A stretch of DNA of 18,992 nt from an uncultured Flavobacteriales bacterium (GTDB lineage Bacteria > Bacteroidota > Bacteroidia > Flavobacteriales > Crocinitomicaceae). The stretch is from positions 1-18,992 of the forward strand of contig CAMLIF010000079.1 in NCBI GenBank assembly GCA_946479985.1. The letters run 5' to 3'. A program made the position numbers and the translations under genes. This document shows, in pieces, positions 1 to 7,619 of this stretch. The notes below the pieces were generated by a model that made no database searches, had not been told where the DNA came from, and saw nothing but the letters and a program-made list of their open reading frames with translations. How positions within the stretch are numbered: the first letter of the stretch is position 1; the number at the start of each line of letters is the position of its first letter.

Positions 1-49
1 ACGATATCACAGGAAGTGACTGGAGTTCAGACGTGTGCTCTTCCGATCT
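1..49. other. Illumina adapter sequence at contig end (artefact)
   Basis: Bases 16-49 (beginning GTGACTGGAGTTCAGACGTG and ending GCTCTTCCGATCT) match the 34-nt Illumina multiplexing read-2 primer/adapter, as recalled from general knowledge. Bases 1-15 lie where the index and the P7 tail would be, but they do not match the P7 tail exactly. Genomic sequence therefore begins at base 50. The reading frame on the minus strand is intact right up to the adapter boundary, so the truncation comes from library preparation or assembly, not biology. Confidence 0.96.
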
Positions 50-247
50 ACTATAAAAGACAGCTTTTTCTTTCAAATCGTCCAACTTTCGAAAGTCGAT
101 ATCTGTATAGTTGATAAACTGACAGGAATGTCCCAAACGGTTTAAGTTTTCTCCCAAAACTTTTTGATCCATACCGCTTCTATAGGGTTTAGCAGCCCAT
201 TTAGAAGAGAAGATTCCGTTGTAATTTTTAATAAAAATAATATCCAT
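50..247 (-). CDS. Partial protein (N-terminal 66 codons), resembles start of an ATP-grasp ligase
   Basis: An ATG at 245-247 opens a frame that stays open for exactly 66 codons to the adapter junction at base 50. A purine-rich GGAG lies just upstream of the ATG, which is 8 nt past the capA stop. The protein starts MDIIFIKNYNGIFSSKW, then PYRSGMDQKVLGENLNRLG, and ends ...DDLKEKAVFYS. From memory this resembles the N-terminal (pre-ATP-grasp) region of ATP-grasp carboxylate-amine ligases found in some Bacteroidota polysaccharide loci, where the next residues often form a Y-S/T-S-E-D stretch. The catalytic ATP-grasp domain would lie beyond the contig end, so the function is not shown. It is the last visible gene of the minus-strand polysaccharide operon. 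That it is a real gene is fairly sure; the family call is tentative. Confidence 0.55.
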
Positions 248-255
248 ACTCCAAT

Positions 256-1365
256 TTATTTTCCTTCTAATAAATCAATAATTACCTCCCTATGCACCCT
301 GCTGCGAATTACATTCAGCAACATTGCTTTTTTTTTAGATGGATAGATGTATTTAATGAACGGCAGATAGGAAAATACTTTACGCTGAATTCTGCCATGC
401 CCACGAAAAGTGCTGAAATAGGTTTTTTCAAATCGTTGAATGAATTGCGACCAATTAGCAACAATAAAGTCAGGATTGCAAGTGTTTTTGCTTAAAGACC
501 CCATCCTTTCATCGAATAATTTCGTCTCTTCTGCGTTCAGAGGTTCTATCCCAGGGAAGGTTTGTTTGAATGGAATTAATTGTACATCTTTAGTTGTTTC
601 TGATAACTCCACACTAATCAGGTATCCATTTGTCCAGCTGTCGGATTTTCTGTTAGCATAATCAAACAATAAATTACCCTGACCATAAATAATATCTGAA
701 TCCTTAAATTTTTCCCATGCCCCCGAAATGTGTGAATGTTGGCAAACAACCAAATCAGCACCAAGTTCACAAATAAAATGACATATTTTCTGTAATTCCG
801 GGGACGGATAAGGATAATGTTCCTTTCCTTCGTGAAGAATGACAATGCAATAATCTGTCTCACTTTTTACTTTTAAAACATCGAGTGTTAGTTGTTTCAG
901 ATCAAGAGGGTTTGCACCGGCCTTTCCTGGTTTTGCTATCCCAAACTCAATATCTGAATATGATAATGCTCCAATGGTCAATTCGCCTTTGAAAATATAA
1001 GGTTTACTTGCTTCCGATAAATTTTCTCCAGCTCCAAAACAATCCAACTCAGCCGATTTGCAATGCTTCAATGTGTCGATAACGCCACCTTCACCATAAT
1101 CACCCATGTGATTATTTGCCAGGCTAACTGCCTTTATCCCTGAATTTTTTAATGCCGAAGCTGCCTGCGGAGCACCCTTGATGTTTTCTCCTGACTTAAT
1201 GATTTTTGTTGATTTGTCAGTTAATGGTACTTCCAGATTCACAATGGAAATATCCGCTGAATTAAAAAACTGTTGTAAGTCGCCAAACAGTATGTCATTG
1301 TCTTTGTGAAACAAAGATGAATTACTATTGATCGGACAAACATCACCACCTATAATTATTTTCAT
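256..1365 (-). CDS. capA: CapA family (PGA_cap metallophosphatase-like) protein
   Basis: This 369-residue protein has the CapA/PgsA calcineurin-like metallophosphoesterase fold. Visible motifs in order are GGDVCPI (6-12, family GDxxx), NLEVPLT (43-49), the metal-site NNH (84-86), HEGKEHYP (178-185), QHSH (209-212, family GHHPH) and YGQGNLLFD (227-235, family YSLGNF). CapA proteins take part in poly-gamma-glutamate and other capsule systems, but their exact chemistry is unsettled. No signal peptide or membrane anchor is visible, so this form may be cytoplasmic. The start at 1365 was chosen because the first beta strand (MKIIIGGDV) begins there, it gives the ATGA overlap with the upstream wzy stop seen elsewhere in the operon, and AAGGAG lies 2 nt upstream. 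A longer frame to 1491 would overlap wzy by 42 more codons and is unlikely. The next gene downstream is the ATP-grasp-like fragment. Confidence 0.85.
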   Translation of the reverse strand: MKIIIGGDVCPINSNSSLFHKDNDILFGDLQQFFNSADISIVNLEVPLTDKSTKIIKSGENIKGAPQAASALKNSGIKAVSLANNHMGDYGEGGVIDTLKHCKSAELDCFGAGENLSEASKPYIFKGELTIGALSYSDIEFGIAKPGKAGANPLDLKQLTLDVLKVKSETDYCIVILHEGKEHYPYPSPELQKICHFICELGADLVVCQHSHISGAWEKFKDSDIIYGQGNLLFDYANRKSDSWTNGYLISVELSETTKDVQLIPFKQTFPGIEPLNAEETKLFDERMGSLSKNTCNPDFIVANWSQFIQRFEKTYFSTFRGHGRIQRKVFSYLPFIKYIYPSKKKAMLLNVIRSRVHREVIIDLLEGK

Positions 1366-2543
1366 AGCTCCTTCTTTTTTATCACGGGTTTCTTCGCATC
1401 CAAATATGCTATAATCAAAATGGAATAGATCATCTCCGGGCTGAAGAGGTTTACAGAGTATAGTGAGCTCAAACCAATAGTTATGATCCAAATCAATAAC
1501 GCATCCCCCTCAATCGTTTTTTTATACCTGATATACAGCTTATAGATTGATCTAAAAAAATATAAGACCAGAAAAATTCCTAAAAGCCCAAAGTCATACA
1601 GAATCTCCAGAACATCACTGTGCGCAACAATAAAATGGTGAATGGTTTCGCCAAAAAATTGTTTGGTAGCGTAAATACCATTTCCGAAAAGCAATTTCAC
1701 CACCTCAATATTGTTCCCGAAAACATCGTCAAGTATTAAACTGTACATATTTCCTCTTCCTGAGCCGGCAGTTTTCACATCACTGAAATCCTGCATACGG
1801 TGTTCAATAACTTCCATGTTGTCCTGAACAAAATATACTGCAACACCAATCGCTAATGCTCCTACAACTACATCAATGAGCTTTCTCCGTTTCGAATTAG
1901 TTATGATTCGAAAGTAATAGACTGAAAATCCAATTGCAAAAGCCACGATTACTCCTCTTTTAAATGAAAGCACTGCACCTAAAGCTATTATCCCTATTAA
2001 AATGTTTTTTAAGGTTTTATTAGGAAGCAATAATACAAAGGGGAAAAACCTAAGCAAATTGTAGCCATTGTTTGAGACGGCATAAAAGCGCGAACCCCAC
2101 ATCAATGCCTGATTACTTGAGTCCCTGATAACTATCAGGAAATAAATAATTACCAATGTTATTACCAGCACTTCAATCTGCCTTTGACTTATTAGCCCAT
2201 TCTTAACCAGATTACGTATGTAAAAGAACCCGATCATCCAGTAAATGATCTTGACAAAATCCATCAATCCTTCTCCGAAATTTTCTACATTCACAAGAAA
2301 GAATGCAGTGACCATCAAAAAGAGATAAAGAATGGATTGACCAACCGAACTCAATTTAGTTATTCCGTTTTTCAAATTGATATGGAAAATCGTCATCACC
2401 ATAACGACAAAAAACAATGCCCGACCGATTTGAGGAACAATACGATTTACATCATCTCCCTTTGAGGGATAAACCAAGTCTGTAACCGATAAGAAACAGA
2501 GTATTATTACAGCAAATAAACCCGTATGTTTTCCTAAGATCAT
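1362..2543 (-). CDS. wzy: O-antigen/polysaccharide polymerase, Wzy-like (O-antigen ligase family) membrane protein
   Basis: This 393-residue, very hydrophobic protein has roughly ten to twelve predicted membrane segments, including 8-20, 41-54 and 70-84. A long soluble loop lies around residues 235-300. The membrane stretch with ALGAVLSFKRGVIVAFAIG resembles the (L/F)S-x-SR-G/A motif of the Wzy_C/WaaL superfamily, whose basic residue is thought to bind substrate. The later DVLEILYDFGLLGIFLVLYF resembles the H/N-N-x-x-L-x-x-x-x-x-x-G-x-x-G-L motif that follows the periplasmic loop in WaaL/Wzy. With a Wzx flippase in the same operon, a polymerase role (joining repeat units at the outer face of the inner membrane) is more likely than a lipid A ligase role, but both belong to one superfamily. 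Start and stop both form ATGA overlaps with neighbours, indicating translational coupling. Confidence 0.82.
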   Translation of the reverse strand: MILGKHTGLFAVIILCFLSVTDLVYPSKGDDVNRIVPQIGRALFFVVMVMTIFHINLKNGITKLSSVGQSILYLFLMVTAFFLVNVENFGEGLMDFVKIIYWMIGFFYIRNLVKNGLISQRQIEVLVITLVIIYFLIVIRDSSNQALMWGSRFYAVSNNGYNLLRFFPFVLLLPNKTLKNILIGIIALGAVLSFKRGVIVAFAIGFSVYYFRIITNSKRRKLIDVVVGALAIGVAVYFVQDNMEVIEHRMQDFSDVKTAGSGRGNMYSLILDDVFGNNIEVVKLLFGNGIYATKQFFGETIHHFIVAHSDVLEILYDFGLLGIFLVLYFFRSIYKLYIRYKKTIEGDALLIWIITIGLSSLYSVNLFSPEMIYSILIIAYLDAKKPVIKKKEL

Positions 2544-3721
2544 AGGTTCCTAGTTTTTCTGAATCGCAAGATCGTGTAACAAACATTTTTCAGCGCATCA
2601 AGGCTTAAATTTTCTCTTTCTAAAATTGAGGGATGAATATATAACTTCCTATATTTTTCAGCCCCTGCGCGCATGGAGAAATAGTTCTCGTACCACTTAA
2701 ACGTTGAAATACTATGATTTTCAGAAGAGAAAATTTCTTCGATTTGACTCAGATTACTCCTTTCATCATAATCATCAATTTTAGTTCTGGGAGAAAAATT
2801 GGTCTTGAAAACTTCATCAAAATTCTCGTCAGTAACAAGTAAAGGGAACTTTTCATTTTTAAGTGTCGTCAAAAGAGGGATATTAAAACTCGTGGTCTCC
2901 ATAAAATTTCGCCCGCTTCCAATAACTAAATTCGCAACTGGTATGAGTTGACTTGCATTCAATGTAAATCTACTATCGTTTTCAATCAGAACTGCCTTTT
3001 CTAAGCCTTCGGACTCAATTTTGGTTCGAATCAGACTCAGGGTATTGGAATCCTGTACTTCACCAATTATTAAAAACTTAATATCTATCCCTTTTGTTTT
3101 AAGCCATTTGGTCAATTCTATTCCTTGTTCAATGGATGTTTTATAATGCTCTCCAATACGAGCTATTCTTAAAAGAACCTTGTTATTTGAACTCAAACCA
3201 TGTTTAAGCCGTAATTCACTTATTCTTTCTTCGTCAGGATGAATTTCAAGTACTCGATTCGGGATTAACTCAGTACATCTGTTCTTTACAGATTCATGAT
3301 TCAAAAAATATTCCTCATTTTCCTTACTGAAAAGAATGAGATTTTTGATCCTCGGGAAATATCCATTGGGGTTTGGTCCGCCACATTTCGTGTGGAATAC
3401 CGGAATTCCTGTCTTGCGACTTACAAACCTTGCCCATGCAAAAGACTCGATATCAAATGCGTTGATGATCATTGGTTTTTGACCTTGAACAATTCTTTTT
3501 ATCTCGGAGTATACCGAAATAAAACCTTTCCCTGAGAAACGAATAAAATGTTTATGATACTTTTCACTAGTTAGAATTGGTGAAGGCTGTACGCCAATAT
3601 TGATGATTGTGATATCGAAATAGTTCGATAGCTCTTCCGCTATTGTGTGCAGCGAATAAAAATGCCCTCCTTTTCCATGACCAAAAGTTGAAATTGTAAA
3701 GATTATTTTATTCTTACTCAT
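2540..3721 (-). CDS. Glycosyltransferase, GT-B fold (GT4/GT1-like)
   Basis: This protein has 393 residues from the ATG at 3719-3721. The N-terminal half begins with a Rossmann strand and glycine-rich loop (IIFTISTFGHGKGGHFYSL), typical of GT4 acceptor domains. The C-terminal half has LLRIARIGEHYKTSIEQGIE (family VGRL...K), KFLIIGEV, then NLVIGSGRNFMETTSFNIP, matching the donor-site (S)xGxxxxE(A)xxxGxP motif. It should add one sugar from a nucleotide-sugar donor to the lipid-linked repeat unit at the cytoplasmic face. It is the only glycosyltransferase visible in this operon, so the others and the initiating transferase must be off-contig or elsewhere. A TTG at 3728-3730 that overlaps the murB stop would add three residues; I preferred ATG because neither start has a Shine-Dalgarno and the ATG frame begins directly at the first strand. 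The donor sugar cannot be read from the sequence. Confidence 0.82.
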   Translation of the reverse strand: MSKNKIIFTISTFGHGKGGHFYSLHTIAEELSNYFDITIINIGVQPSPILTSEKYHKHFIRFSGKGFISVYSEIKRIVQGQKPMIINAFDIESFAWARFVSRKTGIPVFHTKCGGPNPNGYFPRIKNLILFSKENEEYFLNHESVKNRCTELIPNRVLEIHPDEERISELRLKHGLSSNNKVLLRIARIGEHYKTSIEQGIELTKWLKTKGIDIKFLIIGEVQDSNTLSLIRTKIESEGLEKAVLIENDSRFTLNASQLIPVANLVIGSGRNFMETTSFNIPLLTTLKNEKFPLLVTDENFDEVFKTNFSPRTKIDDYDERSNLSQIEEIFSSENHSISTFKWYENYFSMRAGAEKYRKLYIHPSILERENLSLDALKNVCYTILRFRKTRNL

Positions 3722-3726
3722 AGTGT

Positions 3727-4581
3727 TCAAATTATTCGCTGTTCAACTTCTAAAAGAATCTGAAATTTGTCGTAAACACGTTTCTGTACTTCTCTTATCA
3801 AGTTAAGGATATCTTCTCCTTTTGCATTATCAAAATTAACGATAAACCCGCTGTGTTTTTCGGAAATACAGGCTCCCCCGGATTGGTATCCCTTTAATCC
3901 CAGTTCATCCAGCATCGGGCCTACAAATTTTCCCTGAGGGCGCTTAAAAACACTCCCACAATTGGGATAATCCCTGGGTTGCTTTGCCCATCGCGCGTCC
4001 TTCACCTCATCCATTTTTGTTTTTATATCACCATAGTTCGACGGTTGAAGTTGCAACCATGCTTTAAGAACCAGGTTTCCCGGATTCTTCTGAAAAAAAC
4101 TGTTGCGATATTCGAAATTTGCATCTTCACCATCAAGCTCATGGACAATTAAGGTGTCCAGATTCAGATAGCGCACTTTAAGTAATACATCTTTTATTTC
4201 TTCTCCTCCAGCACCCGCATTCATCACAACGGCACCGCCAAGAGAACTTGGAATATCAAAAAACACTTCGATCCCGCTCAATTGATTCTCCAGGGCAAAC
4301 AGACTTGCATCAGCCATAAGTGCACCGGCTTCCACCTCCAAAATTCCATTAGGGCTAAGCGCAATAGCATTAAAATTCCCGTTAAAAATCATAAAATCCC
4401 TGTCGTAATAAGACTGAGACAAAATGATATTGTGTCCGCTTCCCAAAAACAAAACATCCGGGTTTAAACGGATAATATCTGACACATCTTCTTCCGATTC
4501 AGGTAAAAAAGCCTTCCGGCAACGAGCTGAAACCTTATAGCCGTTATAATGTGTCAAATCAAAGTTTTCGTACACTTTCAT
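3727..4581 (-). CDS. murB: UDP-N-acetylmuramate dehydrogenase (MurB-type enolpyruvyl reductase) in a polysaccharide operon
   Basis: MurB is an FAD enzyme that uses NADPH to reduce the enolpyruvyl ether made by MurA to a D-lactyl ether, giving UDP-MurNAc. This 284-residue protein has the FAD-domain signature FLGSGHNIILS (45-55) and the GGAVVMNAGAGGEEI block (115-129). It also has YRNSFF (158-163, with the expected Arg159), the proton-donor serine in NCGSVFKRP (Ser210) and a C-terminal Glu278 matching the catalytic Glu of the family. The LDELGLKGYQSGGACIS and KHSGFIVN blocks are standard. It is shorter than E. coli MurB (342) but normal for the short MurB subfamily. It starts with an ATGA overlap to wzx. 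Its place between a flippase and a glycosyltransferase, with a MurA-like gene two genes upstream, suggests dedication to an exported glycan and not to peptidoglycan, though it could serve both. Confidence 0.93.
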   Translation of the reverse strand: MKVYENFDLTHYNGYKVSARCRKAFLPESEEDVSDIIRLNPDVLFLGSGHNIILSQSYYDRDFMIFNGNFNAIALSPNGILEVEAGALMADASLFALENQLSGIEVFFDIPSSLGGAVVMNAGAGGEEIKDVLLKVRYLNLDTLIVHELDGEDANFEYRNSFFQKNPGNLVLKAWLQLQPSNYGDIKTKMDEVKDARWAKQPRDYPNCGSVFKRPQGKFVGPMLDELGLKGYQSGGACISEKHSGFIVNFDNAKGEDILNLIREVQKRVYDKFQILLEVEQRII

Positions 4582-5876
4582 CTTCTCTTCATTACTTTAC
4601 GTATCACAGACTTTATAGGATCAAAATCGGTTTTACGATATATAATCAGTTCTTTCACCGGTATTTGTGCCGTTCTGGAATAAACAAATAAAAACAATAT
4701 AGCTCCAATAGAATAGCTTACCGTTGAGGCTAAAGCAGCGCCGCTGGCCCCATACTGAGGAATTAAAAAACTATTCAAAGCGATATTGATAATGAGGGCT
4801 GGGATCATAGCAAACATTGCAACCCAGGGCTTCCCTTTTCCTGCCAAATCCATATTCATTACTTTATATATAGTTAGGAGAACAATTCCAGGTAGCAGAT
4901 AATTAAACACCTGTACACTTTCCTGGAATTTTTCGCCAAATATACCCGTGATTATCCATTCTGATAGCAACCAAAGGGTCAAAGAGCCAATTGAAATAAA
5001 CAAAAAAGAAAGTCGCATTAATTGAGCAACCTTCTTTGAAAAAGCCAGACCATCTTTAGAAGTTGCACTTCTGGCGAAAACGATAGTGCTAAGAAACATC
5101 GGTATTTGCCACAAAAACTCAGTTAAATTCGCACCCTTGGAGTAAATACCCGTTTGATACTCCGTACTCATTCTCCCGAGCATTATGATATCAAACTTAT
5201 AATTCAAATTAATTACAAGTAATGAGAGCGCATAAATAGATCCTAAACCGATTAATGATTTTACCAGCTTCCAATTCACTTTGAAGCTAAATGATTGTAT
5301 AAATTTATTCTTGAATAGTAAAATGAAAAACATGACAACAGGTCCACCAATAAGGGCCAGCATATACCCTTTGATATCCCACTTTAAAAGCAACAGAAAA
5401 AAGGCCGTGCATACTAACACTACAAAGGGAGGAATCCAATTAATTTGATTAAATTTTCTGATGTTATTCTTACCCAGAAAAATTCCGGAATTATAAGTGA
5501 TAAACAACGTAAAAGGGATAGGAATCAATGCAAGAATAACAAGAAAAATCTGGTCACCCGTTTCACTCAAATACCTCATTAGCAAGAAACAGCTAATAAT
5601 ACTAATTATCGATGTAAAAGCCCATATTTGGGTAATCGCAGTTTTAATTTCTTCTTCACTGTATTTATTCTGTCCTAACAAATAAGTGGTTGATTGTCTT
5701 ATACCTAATGAGCCAAAAGACAAAAAGATACTTGGATAAACCAACAAAGCTGAAATAACACCATTCTTTGTCGGCCCTAAGACTCGAGCCGTCAGAATGG
5801 ATGTCCCAAGACTGAGTAATATGATTCCCACTTTAGAAAAGCCAATACTCGCCGTATCCTTTAAAAATGATCTCAT
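4578..5876 (-). CDS. wzx: Polysaccharide flippase, Wzx-type (MOP superfamily)
   Basis: This 432-residue protein consists almost wholly of hydrophobic helices, about 12-14 in number. It begins with the Wzx-like stretch FLKDTASIGFSKVGIILLSL, followed by ARVLGPTKNGVISALLVYP (family ARlLgpeefGlyal...). The middle has NYKFDIIMLGRMSTEYQTG, matching the DxxmLg...s...vGiYs region. The C-terminal half includes YLLPGIVLLTIYKVMNMDLAG (written here in part) and an IPQYGASGAALASTVSY block, both common in this family. It would move the undecaprenyl-linked repeat unit across the inner membrane. The 3' end overlaps murB by ATGA and the 5' start overlaps the acetyltransferase stop in the same way. The substrate of Wzx proteins cannot be predicted from sequence. 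Confidence 0.9.
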   Translation of the reverse strand: MRSFLKDTASIGFSKVGIILLSLGTSILTARVLGPTKNGVISALLVYPSIFLSFGSLGIRQSTTYLLGQNKYSEEEIKTAITQIWAFTSIISIISCFLLMRYLSETGDQIFLVILALIPIPFTLFITYNSGIFLGKNNIRKFNQINWIPPFVVLVCTAFFLLLLKWDIKGYMLALIGGPVVMFFILLFKNKFIQSFSFKVNWKLVKSLIGLGSIYALSLLVINLNYKFDIIMLGRMSTEYQTGIYSKGANLTEFLWQIPMFLSTIVFARSATSKDGLAFSKKVAQLMRLSFLFISIGSLTLWLLSEWIITGIFGEKFQESVQVFNYLLPGIVLLTIYKVMNMDLAGKGKPWVAMFAMIPALIINIALNSFLIPQYGASGAALASTVSYSIGAILFLFVYSRTAQIPVKELIIYRKTDFDPIKSVIRKVMKRR

Positions 5877-6391
5877 GATTTCGGCTTAATTTGCAGGGGA
5901 TTTCCATAAGCAATATGATCTTCAGGAATATCTTTATTCACAAGTGTTTGTGCTCCTATAATAGCATTCTTACCAATCGTAATCCGACCGATAAGCACAG
6001 CTCCTGCATAAATCGTTACACCATCTTCTATCACCGGGTATTCCTTACTTTCTTTACCGTGACTACCTAATGTAACTTGCTGAAAAATAGTCACATTATC
6101 TTTTATTATTGCACCAGCACCAATCACCACACCAATTGGGTGAGCCAAACGAAAATTTTTACCTATTTCTGCATGAATAGAAATATCGCAATTCCTTTTG
6201 GTAATCATTTTGGCTCTTAACCGAGATGCATACATCCTAAAAAGCTTCAGTCTGGATTTATTCATGTGTTTCGCCAGCCGGTAATAGAACAATACGCGAA
6301 AAGTAGGATTCATTAGATTATGTATAACAATGTCATGGATCCCCGGTCGGTTTTTCGGAATATCTATATAAAGTTCCTTAAGCAGTCCCAT
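5873..6391 (-). CDS. Serine acetyltransferase-like hexapeptide-repeat O-acetyltransferase
   Basis: This 172-residue protein has a helical N-terminus followed by a left-handed beta helix. Hexapeptide repeats run from about residue 70 to 160 (DISIHAEIGKNFRLAH, GVVIGAGAIIKDNVTI, GVTIYAGAVLIGRITIG, NAIIGAQTLVNKDIP). His84 in the RLAHPIGVVIG segment lies where CysE-type enzymes carry a catalytic histidine, and QQVTLGSHG matches the CysE VTLGG turn. Within a polysaccharide operon such proteins usually O-acetylate a sugar of the repeat unit using acetyl-CoA; a true cysteine-biosynthesis CysE is less likely. Its start lies directly against the murA-like stop with no spacer, and its stop overlaps wzx, so it is translated as part of the operon. 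No Shine-Dalgarno is seen. Confidence 0.85.
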   Translation of the reverse strand: MGLLKELYIDIPKNRPGIHDIVIHNLMNPTFRVLFYYRLAKHMNKSRLKLFRMYASRLRAKMITKRNCDISIHAEIGKNFRLAHPIGVVIGAGAIIKDNVTIFQQVTLGSHGKESKEYPVIEDGVTIYAGAVLIGRITIGKNAIIGAQTLVNKDIPEDHIAYGNPLQIKPKS

Positions 6392-7618
6392 CTATTTGTG
6401 GTTAACATTTAATTGCTTCAACTTGGCTTCGATATGTTCATAACCACGGGAAATCTGCCAAGCGTCCTCTATTTCAGTTTCTCCTTCTGCAGTCAACCCG
6501 GCTAATAACAATGCTATTCCGGCACGAAGATCAAGGGCTTTTACTTTCGCGCCGTATAAAGGTTTTCCACCTGATATTTTCAGCATACCCTGATCAACAG
6601 TGAAATTCATCCCCATTTTCTCAAGCTCTTCTGCGTATCCATATCTTCCTGGGAAACGCAAATCTATGATCCGGGATTCTCCCTTGGACATAGCCCCAAA
6701 AACAGCGAATAATGGCTGCATATCTGAATTTATTCCCGGATATGGTCCGGTACTGATATCTATCGGATAAGGTTCACCTCCTCTCACAATCAATGAATTC
6801 TTTCCTTGAAAATACTTCATTCCGCTCTCACGTAACTGTATCAATGGAAATTCAAGATGCTCAAATGGAAAATCAATAATCTCAACATCTCCATTTGTAA
6901 CTACAGAGCCAATCGCCCAGGTAAGAGCTTCCATATTATCAGGGATCACGGTATGCCTTACTCCGGAAAGCTTATCAACGCCTTCAATGGTTATGCATTT
7001 TTGTCCGAAAACCTTGATACGAGCCCCCATCTTATTTAACATTGTGATTAGATCAATGATTTCCGGACGGATATGAGGGTTCCAGATTGTGGTTTTACCC
7101 TTAGCGAGAGTTGCTGCAAGTATTCCATTCTCAGTTGCACCCGTAGATCGCATTGGCAAATGAATTTCACAACCTTTAAGCCTGGCTTCTGCTTTTGTAC
7201 ATAGATATCCGTCTTCCTCCCACACAATAGCCCCCATTTTTTCAAGGATCATCACATGTATGTCGTACTTACGGTCTCCTAAAGGACAGCCTCCGGGTAG
7301 TGGCACTTTCCCTTCCCCAAATCGGGTAGTCAAACATCCAAGAATCAGCAGTGAATTGCGGATTGAGCGCTCATCCCAAAGCAATTCAGGGATCAGTTCA
7401 TTCTCAACTATCTTCAAATAAGCATCACCTTCGGTACAGGTTTTACCCATTTTATTCAACATCTGGATATGCACCTGCATATCCAGCAAACCATTCGGTG
7501 AATTGAATATTTCAACAGTTTCATCTGTAAGAACAGATGCAGTCAACAGTTTCAATGCACTGTTCTTGGCACCGCTTAGCCTCACCTGCCCTTCCAATCT
7601 GGATTTTGATAACTTCAT
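6392..7618 (-). CDS. murA: MurA-like UDP-N-acetylglucosamine 1-carboxyvinyltransferase in a polysaccharide operon
   Basis: This 408-residue EPSP-synthase-fold protein transfers enolpyruvate from PEP to the 3-OH of a UDP-HexNAc. The catalytic GAKNSAL (16-22) supplies Lys18/Asn19. The active-site loop VPLPGGCPLGDR (105-116) holds Cys111, the residue targeted by fosfomycin in E. coli MurA (Cys115), and Arg116. STGATENGILAA (158-169), NSDMQP (297-302, catalytic Asp299), DLRAG (363-367) and SRGYEHIE (390-397) are all present. The length is a little below the usual 417-436. By eye against E. coli MurA recalled from memory, some substrate-pocket positions differ (a Pro becomes Lys117, a Val becomes Arg321, an Asn becomes Gly324), so the exact UDP-sugar may differ. 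It sits 1 nt after the epimerase stop. Chemistry is confident; substrate identity and a capsule-specific role are inferred. Confidence 0.9.
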   Translation of the reverse strand: MKLSKSRLEGQVRLSGAKNSALKLLTASVLTDETVEIFNSPNGLLDMQVHIQMLNKMGKTCTEGDAYLKIVENELIPELLWDERSIRNSLLILGCLTTRFGEGKVPLPGGCPLGDRKYDIHVMILEKMGAIVWEEDGYLCTKAEARLKGCEIHLPMRSTGATENGILAATLAKGKTTIWNPHIRPEIIDLITMLNKMGARIKVFGQKCITIEGVDKLSGVRHTVIPDNMEALTWAIGSVVTNGDVEIIDFPFEHLEFPLIQLRESGMKYFQGKNSLIVRGGEPYPIDISTGPYPGINSDMQPLFAVFGAMSKGESRIIDLRFPGRYGYAEELEKMGMNFTVDQGMLKISGGKPLYGAKVKALDLRAGIALLLAGLTAEGETEIEDAWQISRGYEHIEAKLKQLNVNHK

Positions 7619-7619
7619 G

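Noticed and set aside
1366..1491. Upstream extension of the capA frame by 42 codons
   Set aside because: It lies wholly inside wzy, the CapA fold begins at the ATG at 1365, and that start gives the ATGA overlap used throughout the operon.
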